Source: Janthinobacterium sp. LM6 | Lineage (GTDB): Bacteria; Pseudomonadota; Gammaproteobacteria; Burkholderiales; Burkholderiaceae_D | Assembly: GCF_002002885.1 (NCBI RefSeq) | Contig: NZ_CP019510.1 | Location: forward strand, 5,332,001-5,396,000 | Length of the DNA: 64,000 bases | Direction of reading: 5' to 3' | In this document: positions 1 through 7,862 of the stretch, piece by piece | Position numbering within the stretch: the stretch's first letter is position 1 | How the letters are laid out: the number at the start of each line of letters is the position of its first letter | Position numbers and translations under genes: made by a program | The notes under the pieces: model-generated | What the model saw: the letters and a program-made list of their open reading frames with translations, nothing else | What the model was told of the DNA's origin: nothing | The model's database searches: none

Positions 1-1
1 C

Positions 2-190
2 AATGTTTCCCATGCAAACAACAAAACCAAACGTCGTTTTTTGCCTAACTTGCAGAATCGTCGTATTTTTGTTGAATCTGAAAACCGCTGGGTCTCCCTG
101 CGTTTGTCCAACGCCGGTCTGCGCGTCATCGATAAAGTCGGCATCGACGCCGTATTGGTCGATATGCGCGCTCGTGGCGAAAAAGTCTAA
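2..190 (+). CDS. rpmB: 50S ribosomal protein L28, C-terminal part (truncated by window edge)
   Basis: This is the last 62 codons of ribosomal protein L28, a component of the large ribosomal subunit. The reading frame opens before base 1 and ends with TAA at 188-190. The stretches [10 protein letters not shown] and [13 protein letters not shown] are typical of bacterial L28, which is about 77 residues long, so roughly 15 N-terminal residues lie outside the window. rpmG follows after 22 bases with its own AAGGGAG ribosome binding site, the usual rpmB-rpmG operon. Identification is confident because the pairing and sequence both fit. Confidence 0.95.
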   Translation, partial: NVSHANNKTKRRFLPNLQNRRIFVESENRWVSLRLSNAGLRVIDKVGIDAVLVDMRARGEKV

Positions 191-212
191 TTAGCAGAAT
201 AAGGGAGCTATC

Positions 213-380
213 ATGGCAAAATCAGGCCGCGACAAAATCAAGTTAGAATCGACCGCCGGTACGGGTCACTTCTACACGACCACCAAAAACAAGCGTACGA
301 CGCCTGCGAAAATGGAGATCATGAAATTCGATCCTAAAGCACGCAAGCACGTAACGTACAAAGAAACCAAAATCAAGTAA
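213..380 (+). CDS. rpmG: 50S ribosomal protein L33
   Basis: A 55-residue ribosomal protein L33 of the large subunit. The frame starts at ATG 213, seven bases after AAGGGAG, and ends TAA at 378-380. The segment [13 protein letters not shown] is the L33 signature and the length equals that of the E. coli protein. It has no cysteines, so it is the zinc-independent form and not a CXXC-bearing paralogue. It is cotranscribed with rpmB and followed within 30 bases by a strong intrinsic terminator. Confidence 0.97.
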   Translation: MAKSGRDKIKLESTAGTGHFYTTTKNKRTTPAKMEIMKFDPKARKHVTYKETKIK

Positions 381-405
381 TTGATATTGTGTTCTGTAAA
401 AAGAG

Positions 406-429
406 CCGCTCCGATGAGCGGTTTTTTTT
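406..429 (+). terminator. Intrinsic terminator of rpmB-rpmG
   Basis: CCGCTC (406-411), loop CGAT, GAGCGG (416-421), followed by eight T residues. It lies 26 bases after the rpmG stop and closes the ribosomal protein operon. Confidence 0.9.
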
Positions 430-472
430 CGCCCTGATTTTCATCTCGCCGCTCTCCCCTTGTGCCGGGACG

Positions 473-500
473 AAAAAAAGGCCCTGGAATCCAGGGCCTT
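473..500 (-). terminator. Intrinsic terminator of the desaturase gene
   Basis: A perfect 10-bp stem (478-487 with 491-500) with a 3-base loop. Read on the minus strand it is followed by a run of T (the seven A at 473-479). It sits about 20 bases past the desaturase stop codon. Confidence 0.85.
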
Positions 501-520
501 GATATGGCGCAATAGGCTAA

Positions 521-1729
521 TCAGGCATAGCTGCGCAGGCGCAAGGAAAAATCCTGCAGCGACTTGATGCCCGACGCTTCGGCGCGCGTGCACCAGTCTT
601 GCAGCTTTTGCAGCAATTGTTCACGCGTAAAGTGCGAACGTTCCCAGATGGCGCCCAGCTCCACGCGCATATGGTGCATGGTTTCCAGCGCCTTGCTGTG
701 CTGGAACAATTCCGACAGTTGCTCATGGTGCGCATCGGCCAGCTTGCCCGGCTCGCGCTGCATCAGCTTGCGCGACGATTTCAGGAAGCGCTTTTCCAGT
801 TCCGCCTTGTGCTTCAGGTGCTCCAGCTCTTCCTTCCAGGCATGCTTGATCGATTTCGCGTACTTGGCCATCACGTCGTAGCGGTTAGCGATGACGGACT
901 GCAAGGTCTCGAAGTCCGCTTCCAGCTTGCCGTGAGAGAACTTCGGCGCCGGCGCCAGTTTTTTGACCTTGGCCAGGCCCAGCATTTCCAGCGCGCGGAT
1001 ATACGCCCAGCCGATATCGATTTCATACCATTTCGACGACAGCTTGGCCGAGGTCGCATACGTATGGTGATTGTTGTGCAACTCTTCGCCGCCGATCAGG
1101 ATGCCGAAGGGAATGATGTTGGTGGCCGCATCGGCGCAGTCGTAATTGCGGTAGCCCCAGTAGTGGCCGATGCCGTTGATGATGCCGGCCGCCGTGATCG
1201 GGATCCACATCATTTGCACGGCCCACACGGAAATGCCGATCACGCCGAACAAAATGAAATTGATGACGAACAGCGACACCACGCCCAGCCAGCTGTACTT
1301 GGTGTACAGGTTGCGCTCGATCCAGTCCGTCGGCGTGCCGTGGCCATATTTCGCCATGGTTTCCATGTTCTTCGATTCAGCGCGGTACAGCTCGGCGCCT
1401 TCCCAGAAGACTTTCTTGATGCCGCGCGTCACGGGGCTGTGCGGATCTTCTTCCGTATCGCACTTGGCGTGGTGCTTGCGGTGGATGGCCGCCCATTCCT
1501 TGGTCACCTGGCCCGTCGTCAGCCACAGCCAGAAACGGAAGAAATGGCTGGGGATCGCATGCAATTCCAGCGCCCGGTGGGCCTGGTGGCGGTGCAGGTA
1601 AATCGTGACGCTGGCGATGGTGATATGCGTGACCACCATGGTGTACAGGAAAACTTGCCATGCGGACAGATCGGTAATGCCAGTTGCCATGAACTGCAAA
1701 ACGTCGTGTAAAACGGAACTCAATGTCAT
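521..1729 (-). CDS. Membrane fatty acid desaturase (acyl-CoA delta-9 type)
   Basis: A 402-residue integral membrane di-iron desaturase, expected to insert a double bond into acyl chains and so adjust membrane fluidity. Three histidine boxes are visible: HRHQAH (about residues 46-51), HRKHH (83-87) and HNNHH (218-222), set among hydrophobic segments. After the catalytic core there is a charged, probably helical tail from about residue 275 to the end that is not needed for the di-iron site. The start at 1729 is chosen because GGAG stands about 8-9 bases upstream. An in-frame ATG at 1762 is less likely. The gene is monocistronic with its own terminator. Substrate (acyl-CoA, ACP or lipid) cannot be read from the sequence. 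Confidence 0.9.
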   Translation of the reverse strand: MTLSSVLHDVLQFMATGITDLSAWQVFLYTMVVTHITIASVTIYLHRHQAHRALELHAIPSHFFRFWLWLTTGQVTKEWAAIHRKHHAKCDTEEDPHSPVTRGIKKVFWEGAELYRAESKNMETMAKYGHGTPTDWIERNLYTKYSWLGVVSLFVINFILFGVIGISVWAVQMMWIPITAAGIINGIGHYWGYRNYDCADAATNIIPFGILIGGEELHNNHHTYATSAKLSSKWYEIDIGWAYIRALEMLGLAKVKKLAPAPKFSHGKLEADFETLQSVIANRYDVMAKYAKSIKHAWKEELEHLKHKAELEKRFLKSSRKLMQREPGKLADAHHEQLSELFQHSKALETMHHMRVELGAIWERSHFTREQLLQKLQDWCTRAEASGIKSLQDFSLRLRSYA

Positions 1730-1862
1730 TACTACTACTCCAAGTGGACAGGGCGTGCGCACGGTCGCTCCAGTGACTCTGGAGGTCCGGCAGAGTTAAT
1801 TTTAGGCGTGATTGTACGCCCTAATGGGTACTATCAGGCAAAAACGGAGGCAGGCAGCGAGG

Positions 1863-3221
1863 TTAAGGCTGGGTGCCGGATGGGGCGGACTCACCCTCTG
1901 CCGCGCTGGCGAGCGGGGCAGGAGGCGTACCAACAATACGCAATTCGCGTTGCGGAAACGGTACAGTGACCTTATGTTCCTGCAAGGTACGCCAGATGGC
2001 GCGGTTCACATTCGACTTCACGCCGCCGGTGCCATTTTCCGGATCCGCGATCCAGAAGCCGATCTGCACATCGAGGCCGTCGGCGCCGAAACGCACGAGG
2101 GTGGCCGATGGCGGATTGCTTTGCGACACACGCGGCACCTTGGCCGTCGCCGCTTCCAGCAAGGGGAAGATGACATCCAGATCCGTTTCATAGCCCACCG
2201 ACACGGCTGTCGACAGCCAGACCATGCGGTTGCTCAGCGACATGTTCTGCACGCCGCCGGAAATCAGCATTTCATTCGGCACGATGGATTCAACGCCATC
2301 GCCGCCCAATAACACAGTATAGCGCGTATTGATCTGCGTGACTTTGCCCGTAAATTGACCCACCGTAATCATGTCGCCGATGGTGAGGCTGCGGTCCAGC
2401 AGGATGATGAAACCGGACACGAAGTTCGCGGCGATCTTTTGCAAGCCGAAACCCAGCGCCACGCCGAAGGCGCCGCCGAACACGGACAGCACCGTCAAGT
2501 CGATGCCCACCAGCGACAGGCTGACCAGTACGGAAACGAGGATCAGCACGGCGCGCCCCATGCGCGACAGCACCACGCGCAAGGAAGTGTGCAAGCCCTG
2601 CATTTTCATCAGGCGCTCGTCGAGCGAAGTGCCGGCCCACATGGCCAGCACCAGCAGCACGGCCACCGAAATAGCGGCTTGCAAGATGGCAGCCACTGAC
2701 ACCTTGTTGCGTCCCAGCGGCACGACGATGTTTTCCAGGAAGGCATGCAGTTCCGGCCACAGGCCCGTGATGTACAGGGCCATGCCGGCCCACACCACCA
2801 CCGTGAAGATCTTTTCCAGCAGCAACATGGTCGGGCTGATGTCGCCATGGCGGGCAAAAATGCGGCGCAACACGTAAAAGCCGAAGCGCACCAGCGCCAT
2901 CGAGGTGCACAGGGGGATGGCGATGCTGAGCAGGTTCACGGACTGGAACTTGGCCAGGAAATGCTGCGCAATGCCCAGCAGCATGGCCGCCAGCACGGGC
3001 GTCAAAATGCGGATGAAACTATCCGTGCGCTGCAAGGTTTCCGGCGTGGCCGGCACCGTGGCCGCTTCCGCCCGCTGATGCAGGAACACGCGCAACTGCC
3101 GCACCAGCAGCCAGCTCAGCGCCAGGCAGCCGACGATGACCAGCGCTTGCCACAGGATGGCCGGTTGGCGGAAATCATCGACAAAATCAGTGATCAGGTT
3201 GAGCAGCGGGGTTTCATTCAT
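1863..3221 (-). CDS. MscS-family mechanosensitive ion channel
   Basis: A 452-residue inner-membrane channel of the MscS family, which opens under membrane tension and releases solutes during osmotic downshock. Several hydrophobic segments precede the pore-lining helix and the beta domain. The stretch GVALGFGLQKIAANFVSGF followed by LDRSLTIGDMI is the conserved pore and beta-domain signature. The C-terminus carries the mixed alpha/beta vestibule domain. The start MNETPLL at 3221 fits the predicted N-terminus, but the upstream region has no clear Shine-Dalgarno sequence and an ATG at 3284 is an alternative. It is larger than E. coli MscS (286 residues) because of extra N-terminal membrane helices. 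Confidence 0.88.
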   Translation of the reverse strand: MNETPLLNLITDFVDDFRQPAILWQALVIVGCLALSWLLVRQLRVFLHQRAEAATVPATPETLQRTDSFIRILTPVLAAMLLGIAQHFLAKFQSVNLLSIAIPLCTSMALVRFGFYVLRRIFARHGDISPTMLLLEKIFTVVVWAGMALYITGLWPELHAFLENIVVPLGRNKVSVAAILQAAISVAVLLVLAMWAGTSLDERLMKMQGLHTSLRVVLSRMGRAVLILVSVLVSLSLVGIDLTVLSVFGGAFGVALGFGLQKIAANFVSGFIILLDRSLTIGDMITVGQFTGKVTQINTRYTVLLGGDGVESIVPNEMLISGGVQNMSLSNRMVWLSTAVSVGYETDLDVIFPLLEAATAKVPRVSQSNPPSATLVRFGADGLDVQIGFWIADPENGTGGVKSNVNRAIWRTLQEHKVTVPFPQRELRIVGTPPAPLASAAEGESAPSGTQP

Positions 3222-3283
3222 GGCGGATGCGGTCCGGAAGGTGAGACGGGTGGGACGGAGGTGATACGGAGGGGCTAGGCCCA

Positions 3284-3306
3284 TGCCGCCAGGCGGGCTG
3301 GCGGCA
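3284..3306. other. Perfect hairpin between mscS-type gene and rsmB
   Basis: Nine-base arms at 3284-3292 and 3298-3306 with a five-base loop. It is one of two tandem perfect hairpins in this gap. Neither strand shows a T run after it. Confidence 0.6.
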
Positions 3307-3311
3307 TTGAA

Positions 3312-3340
3312 GGCCGCCGCTGCAGGGTGCAGCGGCGGCC
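3312..3340 (-). terminator. Hairpin after the rRNA methyltransferase gene, possible terminator
   Basis: A perfect 13-bp GC-rich stem (3312-3324 with 3328-3340) with a three-base loop, just past the methyltransferase stop codon on the minus strand. No good T tract follows, so it may be a weak or stabilising structure and not a classical terminator. Confidence 0.5.
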
Positions 3341-3350
3341 CGTGACAGGC

Positions 3351-4670
3351 TTACTCGGCTTGTTCAGCGTCAACGTCGTCGGCCGGTTTTTCATCGGCGT
3401 AGACTTTTTTCGGCATGACCTTGCGTTCGAACACGGCGGCGAAGAAGCCGTCGGTCTGGTGCAGGTGCGGCAACAATTTCAGGTAGTCGCCCATTTCCAG
3501 CTCGATCTTCTGTTCGGCCAGCACCTTGCTCATCGGCACCAGGGTGAAGTCCGGATGGGCGGCCAGGAATTGCTCGGCGATAAAGTCGTTTTCTTCGTTC
3601 AGGAAGCTGCAGGTGGCGTACACCAGGCGGCCGCCGCCCTTGACCAGGCGCGCCGCGCCGGCCAGGATGGCTGCCTGCTTGGCTTGCAGCTCGACGATCG
3701 AGTTCGGCTGCTGGCGCCATTTGACGTCCGGATTGCGGCGCAGGGTGCCCAGGCCGCTGCACGGGGCATCGACCAGCACGCGGTCGATCTTGCCGGCCAG
3801 ACGCTTGATCTTGGCATCGCGCTCATGCGCGATCTGCACCGGATGCACGTTCGACAGGCCGCTGCGGGCCATGCGCGGCTTGAGCTTGGCCAAACGCTTT
3901 TCCGACACGTCGAACGCGTACAAACGGCCCGTGTTGCGCATCAGCGCGCCCAATGCGAGGGTCTTGCCGCCCGCACCAGCACAGAAATCGACGACCATTT
4001 CGCCGCGCTTGGCGCCGACGATCTGCGACAGGATCTGGCTGCCCTCATCCTGCACTTCGATGGCGCCGCTCTGGAACAATGGCAGGTTTTGCAACGATGG
4101 CTTCTTGATCACGCGCAAGCCCAGCGGGGCATACGGCGTCGGCGTGCTGAGGATAGGTGCTTCGGCCAGGGCCAGCATCACGTCGTCACGCGTGGCCTTG
4201 AGCGAGTTGACGCGCAAGTCCAGCGGCGCCGGCGCGTTCAGCGCATCGGCCAGCTTCATGGTTTCCGCTTCGCCGAACTGGGCGATCAGCTTGTCGAACA
4301 GCCAGGTCGGCATGTTGGCGCGCATGTTCGACGGCATCAGGCTGCGGTCGATCTGCGTGATGCGTTCCAGCCATTCCACTTCTTCTTCCGTCAGGCCGCC
4401 CAGGGAGTCGGCACCGACGGCTTCGGCCAGGCCGAGGATCGTCAAACGGCGCATGGTCGGGCCACTGCCCGCTTCGGCGAAGTCGGTGAAGAACGATTTG
4501 TTGCGCAGGACGGCATAAATGCCTTCGGCGATGGCGCCGCGTTCGCGCGAACCGAGGCGCGGATGGTCGCGGAAATAGCGCGACAGGGTGGTGTCGGCCG
4601 GGGCCGTGAAACGTAAAATTTCGCGCAATACTTCTTCAGCATTGGCAAGTATCGCTGGTGGCAATCTCAT
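3351..4670 (-). CDS. rsmB: RsmB/NOP-family 16S rRNA m5C methyltransferase
   Basis: A 439-residue S-adenosylmethionine-dependent RNA cytosine-5 methyltransferase of the RsmB/NOP2 group, expected to modify 16S rRNA. The SAM-binding loop DFCAGAGGKT is at about 228-237. The two catalytic cysteines sit in DAPCSGLGT (Cys304) and YATCSFLN (Cys354). The N-terminal 150 residues resemble the NusB-like region of RsmB but are divergent, so the exact target base (C967 in E. coli) is inferred from family. purN lies 21 bases upstream on the same strand, suggesting an operon purN-rsmB. Confidence 0.85.
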   Translation of the reverse strand: MRLPPAILANAEEVLREILRFTAPADTTLSRYFRDHPRLGSRERGAIAEGIYAVLRNKSFFTDFAEAGSGPTMRRLTILGLAEAVGADSLGGLTEEEVEWLERITQIDRSLMPSNMRANMPTWLFDKLIAQFGEAETMKLADALNAPAPLDLRVNSLKATRDDVMLALAEAPILSTPTPYAPLGLRVIKKPSLQNLPLFQSGAIEVQDEGSQILSQIVGAKRGEMVVDFCAGAGGKTLALGALMRNTGRLYAFDVSEKRLAKLKPRMARSGLSNVHPVQIAHERDAKIKRLAGKIDRVLVDAPCSGLGTLRRNPDVKWRQQPNSIVELQAKQAAILAGAARLVKGGGRLVYATCSFLNEENDFIAEQFLAAHPDFTLVPMSKVLAEQKIELEMGDYLKLLPHLHQTDGFFAAVFERKVMPKKVYADEKPADDVDAEQAE

Positions 4671-4691
4671 TGTTATTCTTCCTGTAATATT

Positions 4692-5300
4692 TTATTGAGG
4701 GTCCACGCGGACCTGGCCATGCTCGACTGACAGTTTATCGTCAATGAACAGGCGGATGGCGCGCGGGTAAAGCAGATGTTCCTGTACCAGCACGCGCGCC
4801 GATAAGCTGTCTTCTGTGTCGCCTGGCAAGACTGGCACCACCGCGCTCGCCACAGCCGGGCCATGGTCAAGCTCGGCAGTCACGAAATGCACGGTCGCGC
4901 CGTGTTCCGTCACGCCCGCCTCGAGCGCCTGGCGGTGCGTCGCCATGCCCGGGAACAGCGGCAGCAGCGACGGGTGGATATTGAGCATGCGCCCCGCGTA
5001 ATGCTCGACGAAGGGCGGCGTCAGGATGCGCATGAAACCGGCCAGCACGACCAGGTCGGGGGTGTAGCCGTCGATCACGGCTTGCAGCGCCGCATCGAAC
5101 TGTTCGCGGCTGGCATAATCCTTGTTGGCAACGACTGCCGTCGCTATCCCATGTTCCGCGGCAAAAACCAGTCCCTGGGCATCGGCCCGGTTACTGATGA
5201 CGGCGACAATACGGGCTGGCCATTGCTCGGCTTGCGCCGCGCGGACGACCGCTTCCATGTTGCTGCCGCGTCCGGAAATGAGGATAACGATATTTTTCAT
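4692..5300 (-). CDS. purN: Phosphoribosylglycinamide formyltransferase
   Basis: A 202-residue GAR transformylase that transfers the formyl group of 10-formyl-tetrahydrofolate to glycinamide ribonucleotide in purine synthesis. GRGSN near the start (residues 10-14) binds phosphate. The catalytic Asn and His are in LNIHPSLLP, and the catalytic Asp is in ELDHGP. Length agrees with E. coli PurN (212). The start MKNIVILISG at 5300 is preferred over an in-frame ATG three codons earlier, by comparison with the family; no strong ribosome binding site decides. It is read together with the methyltransferase gene downstream. Confidence 0.95.
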   Translation of the reverse strand: MKNIVILISGRGSNMEAVVRAAQAEQWPARIVAVISNRADAQGLVFAAEHGIATAVVANKDYASREQFDAALQAVIDGYTPDLVVLAGFMRILTPPFVEHYAGRMLNIHPSLLPLFPGMATHRQALEAGVTEHGATVHFVTAELDHGPAVASAVVPVLPGDTEDSLSARVLVQEHLLYPRAIRLFIDDKLSVEHGQVRVDPQ

Positions 5301-5456
5301 AGCGCGCATTGTACCCGCTATGGCGATGCGAATCTAGAAAGGCCGGTATTATTGTTGCGGCGCAACATACCTGCCGGGCCGCCGCCGCTGCCCGATTGCG
5401 CCGCCCGACCAGGGCAGAAAAGGCTGGCTTGACGCCGCCGTGGCGTAAGTAGGTGC

Positions 5457-5855
5457 TTACTCGAACGAATAGAAGACGCGGAACGGGACTTTCTTCTCGG
5501 CCCAGTAGTCGGCCGCGTCGCGGAACACGTCGAGCAGGATCTCGCGCGCTTCCTTGTCGAATTTTTGCGTATTTGGCAATTGCTCGAGCACCACCAGGAA
5601 ACCCGTCTGCGTGCCGGCCTTGAACATGGTGTCTGTCAGGCACAGGCGCAAGGCATCGAAATTCTTCGCCAGGTTTTTCGGAAACAGGAATGCTTCTGCA
5701 ATAATGCCGATGACTTGTTGTTTGGTCTGCCCAGCGTTGCAATGCGCATATAAAAAGTGCTGCCCGAGACGGATCGCCTCGTCTTGTAATTCGGTCACGC
5801 GAAAGGCACGGATGGACTGGACAAGGTTGGGCGGCACGGTTAGTAACAAACTCAT
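5457..5855 (-). CDS. Barstar-family protein, orphan
   Basis: A 132-residue protein with the barstar (ribonuclease inhibitor) fold. The motif FLFPKNLAKNFDALRLCLTD matches the barstar core, where an aromatic residue and the acidic end of this helix occupy a barnase active site. A second conserved stretch, GFLVVLEQLP, follows. There is no barnase-like ribonuclease next to it, and it lies alone between purN and a 560-base gap. It may inhibit a host or imported RNase, or may have another role; the function is not established for such orphans. Confidence 0.8.
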   Translation of the reverse strand: MSLLLTVPPNLVQSIRAFRVTELQDEAIRLGQHFLYAHCNAGQTKQQVIGIIAEAFLFPKNLAKNFDALRLCLTDTMFKAGTQTGFLVVLEQLPNTQKFDKEAREILLDVFRDAADYWAEKKVPFRVFYSFE

Positions 5856-5933
5856 TTTTCCCTCAAATCGACCTGTTATGTATGGATCTGTTTAAGTAAC
5901 CCCCAATAAATTATTGTAATTTCTAACTTCCAT

Positions 5934-6012
5934 AACCGGCGCTCTGCGGCGTTGCCCACTGCTAGCAGTGCTCGCACTGCGTCGCAGCGGACGCCTTGCA
6001 TAGCATCCGGTT
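5934..6012. repeat. Dispersed palindromic repeat, copy A
   Basis: An element of about 79 bases with inverted ends AACCGG (5934-5939) and CCGGTT (6007-6012) and an inner perfect 14-bp palindrome at 5957-5970. Read on the minus strand it contains the words GCAAGGCG, GCGACGCAG and GCAACGCCGC in that order. The same three words, in the same order, occur in the element at 34253-34336. It lies in a non-coding gap and probably belongs to a chromosomal repeat family. Confidence 0.6.
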
Positions 6013-6416
6013 CTGTTCGTTATAAATTCACAATATTTTCCTGAGCATTACTTAGCTGCTCGTCTTATTGCATCCCCGCACGCGGGTCAATGCGCACGCG
6101 GTGATTCGATCTGTATCAACTTTTATGCGATTCAGTGCGATTTTATATAAGCCATACGCGTATTAGGGTAACGTGTTGTCCTGCATGAATCAACCCGAAT
6201 ATGATGTCAAACGCAAGATTTGTTACAAACCGCTGGTTTCAAGTCACTTCAACATCTTGTATCGATTGAAAGTGCATGTTACAGACTGTGGGGCAAGGGG
6301 CTTGGGCTGTTACATTTTGTTGCCATGCGAAACACTTGTCGCCGCCCGGCGGGATTACTATAGTCCCCAAGTTGTAAAAAATACCCTGAAAGATTCTCTA
6401 GATAACGAGGTTACAA
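6013..6416. other. Non-coding region upstream of the glycine-zipper gene
   Basis: No convincing gene. The region is AT-richer than its surroundings. It holds three copies of TGTTACA at 6221-6227, 6277-6283 and 6308-6314, and TACATTTTGTTGCC at 6311-6324, which resembles the RstA-type box TACATNTNGTTACA at 12 of 14 positions. These are candidate binding sites of a response regulator controlling the downstream envelope gene. Confidence 0.4.
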
Positions 6417-6929
6417 ATGAACTTGCAAGCCAAATTGATGATGTCAGCCCTTTGTATCGGTGCATTGCCACTCGCCCAGGCCGCCGACTTTGAAGATTTC
6501 GGCAAGGTCGTGCGCGTCGTGCCGCAAGTGGAACAGATCAATCGTCCACGCCAGGAATGCCGTACGGAATACGTGCAAGTCCAGGCACCGCCGCAACAGC
6601 GCAGCGCTGGCGGCTCCATCGTCGGCGGTATCGCCGGCGCCCTGCTCGGCAGCCAGGTCGGTGGCGGCAATGGCCGCACGGCCGCAGCGGCCGCCGGCGC
6701 GATTGCCGGCGCCGTCGTCGGCGACCGTGTCGACAACCAGAACAATTACCAGGGCGGCATGCAGGAACAAGCCGTCAAGCAATGCCGTCAGGTCGACCAC
6801 TGGGAATCGCGCAACAATGGCTACCAGGTCACGTACGACTACCGCGGCCGCAACTACACGAGCATCATGTCCTACGATCCAGGCGAACGCATCCGCTTGC
6901 GCGTCTCCATCGAACCAGCTCAGCAGTAA
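6417..6929 (+). CDS. Glycine-zipper 2TM envelope protein
   Basis: A 170-residue exported protein. A signal peptide covers about residues 1-22 with cleavage after AQA. Residues about 64-105 form a glycine-zipper segment (GGSIVGGIAGALLGSQVGGG and AGAIAGAVVGDR), as in SlyB/PcP-type outer membrane proteins. The C-terminal 60 residues contain a soluble domain with VKQCRQVDHWE and tyrosine-rich strands. GAGG six bases before ATG 6417 supports the start. Such proteins are usually tied to envelope stress; the exact role here is unknown. A terminator follows 21 bases after the stop. Confidence 0.8.
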   Translation: MNLQAKLMMSALCIGALPLAQAADFEDFGKVVRVVPQVEQINRPRQECRTEYVQVQAPPQQRSAGGSIVGGIAGALLGSQVGGGNGRTAAAAAGAIAGAVVGDRVDNQNNYQGGMQEQAVKQCRQVDHWESRNNGYQVTYDYRGRNYTSIMSYDPGERIRLRVSIEPAQQ

Positions 6930-6950
6930 GCGACGCAACCGGCCCCTACC

Positions 6951-6978
6951 ATGCCAGCCCCAGCGGCTGGCATTTTTT
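6951..6978 (+). terminator. Intrinsic terminator of the glycine-zipper gene
   Basis: A nine-base stem ATGCCAGCC / GGCTGGCAT (6951-6959 and 6965-6973) with a five-base loop, running into six T residues. Confidence 0.88.
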
Positions 6979-7026
6979 ATGGCGCTCCGGCACGGGCTAT
7001 AATGCGGCACACTTTCAGGCCGCCTT

Positions 7027-7815
7027 ATGCTTATCAAACGAAAATCCATCGAACAAGTCGAATCCTCGCGCCCTGCGCGCAAGCCCCGCTACGCCCCTGT
7101 CACCCTGTCGGAAATGGATGGCGTGCGCTATCTGCATTTCGGCACGGAATGGGTGCAGGGCGCCATGCGCATCCGCAAGCCGGACTGGCCGGAGCTCGAA
7201 TACGCGCAGCAGATGATGGCGTGGATGCTGTGGATCGAGCAGCCGCAGCGCCTCGCCCAGCTGGGCCTGGGCACGGCCGCGCTGACCAAGTTCTGCTACC
7301 GCCAGTTCCCGCAGGCACAGGTCGAGGCCATCGAACTGAACCCGTCCGTCATCACCATCTGCGCCTCGATGTTCAAGCTGCCGCCCAACGACGAGCGCCT
7401 GCACGTGCGCGAGATGGATGCGCTCGAATACGTCAACGATGACGCCAACCACGGCACCCTGGACGCCCTGCAAGTGGACCTGTACGACGCCACGGCGCGC
7501 GGTCCCGTGCTCGACAGCGCAGAGTTCTATTCCGCCTGCTGCGCCTGCCTGGCGCCGCACGGCATCATGACGGTCAACCTGTTTGGCGACCACCCCAGCT
7601 ACGCAAAGAACATCAAGGCGATGAAGTTTGCGTTTGAACAGGTGATCTGCCTGCCGGAAGTCCATGATGGGAACGTGGTGGCGATCGCTTTCAAGACGAA
7701 AGTGGCACTCGATGCCGAAGCGCAAGCCGCCCTGCTCGAGCGCGCCAAGCAGATCGTCGCCGAGACCAAGCTGCCCGCCAAGTCCTGGGTCAAGGGCATC
7801 GTCAGCACCCTGTAA
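7027..7815 (+). CDS. Spermidine-synthase-like class I methyltransferase-fold protein
   Basis: A 262-residue Rossmann-fold protein related to polyamine aminopropyltransferases. AQLGLGTAALTKF is the glycine-rich cofactor loop, VEAIELNPSVI holds the acidic residue that binds the ribose, and DALQVDLYD sits at the usual active-site position. The N-terminal beta-hairpin domain of true spermidine synthases is shortened, so activity on putrescine is uncertain. A TATAAT at 6998-7003 may serve as its -10 box. The gene lies 47 bases before the GspE-like ATPase gene and may be cotranscribed with it. Confidence 0.75.
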   Translation: MLIKRKSIEQVESSRPARKPRYAPVTLSEMDGVRYLHFGTEWVQGAMRIRKPDWPELEYAQQMMAWMLWIEQPQRLAQLGLGTAALTKFCYRQFPQAQVEAIELNPSVITICASMFKLPPNDERLHVREMDALEYVNDDANHGTLDALQVDLYDATARGPVLDSAEFYSACCACLAPHGIMTVNLFGDHPSYAKNIKAMKFAFEQVICLPEVHDGNVVAIAFKTKVALDAEAQAALLERAKQIVAETKLPAKSWVKGIVSTL

Positions 7816-7862
7816 CCGCCGGCAAGTCCAGGCAAGGCCGGCAGCCCGGAAAGGCGCCGGCC

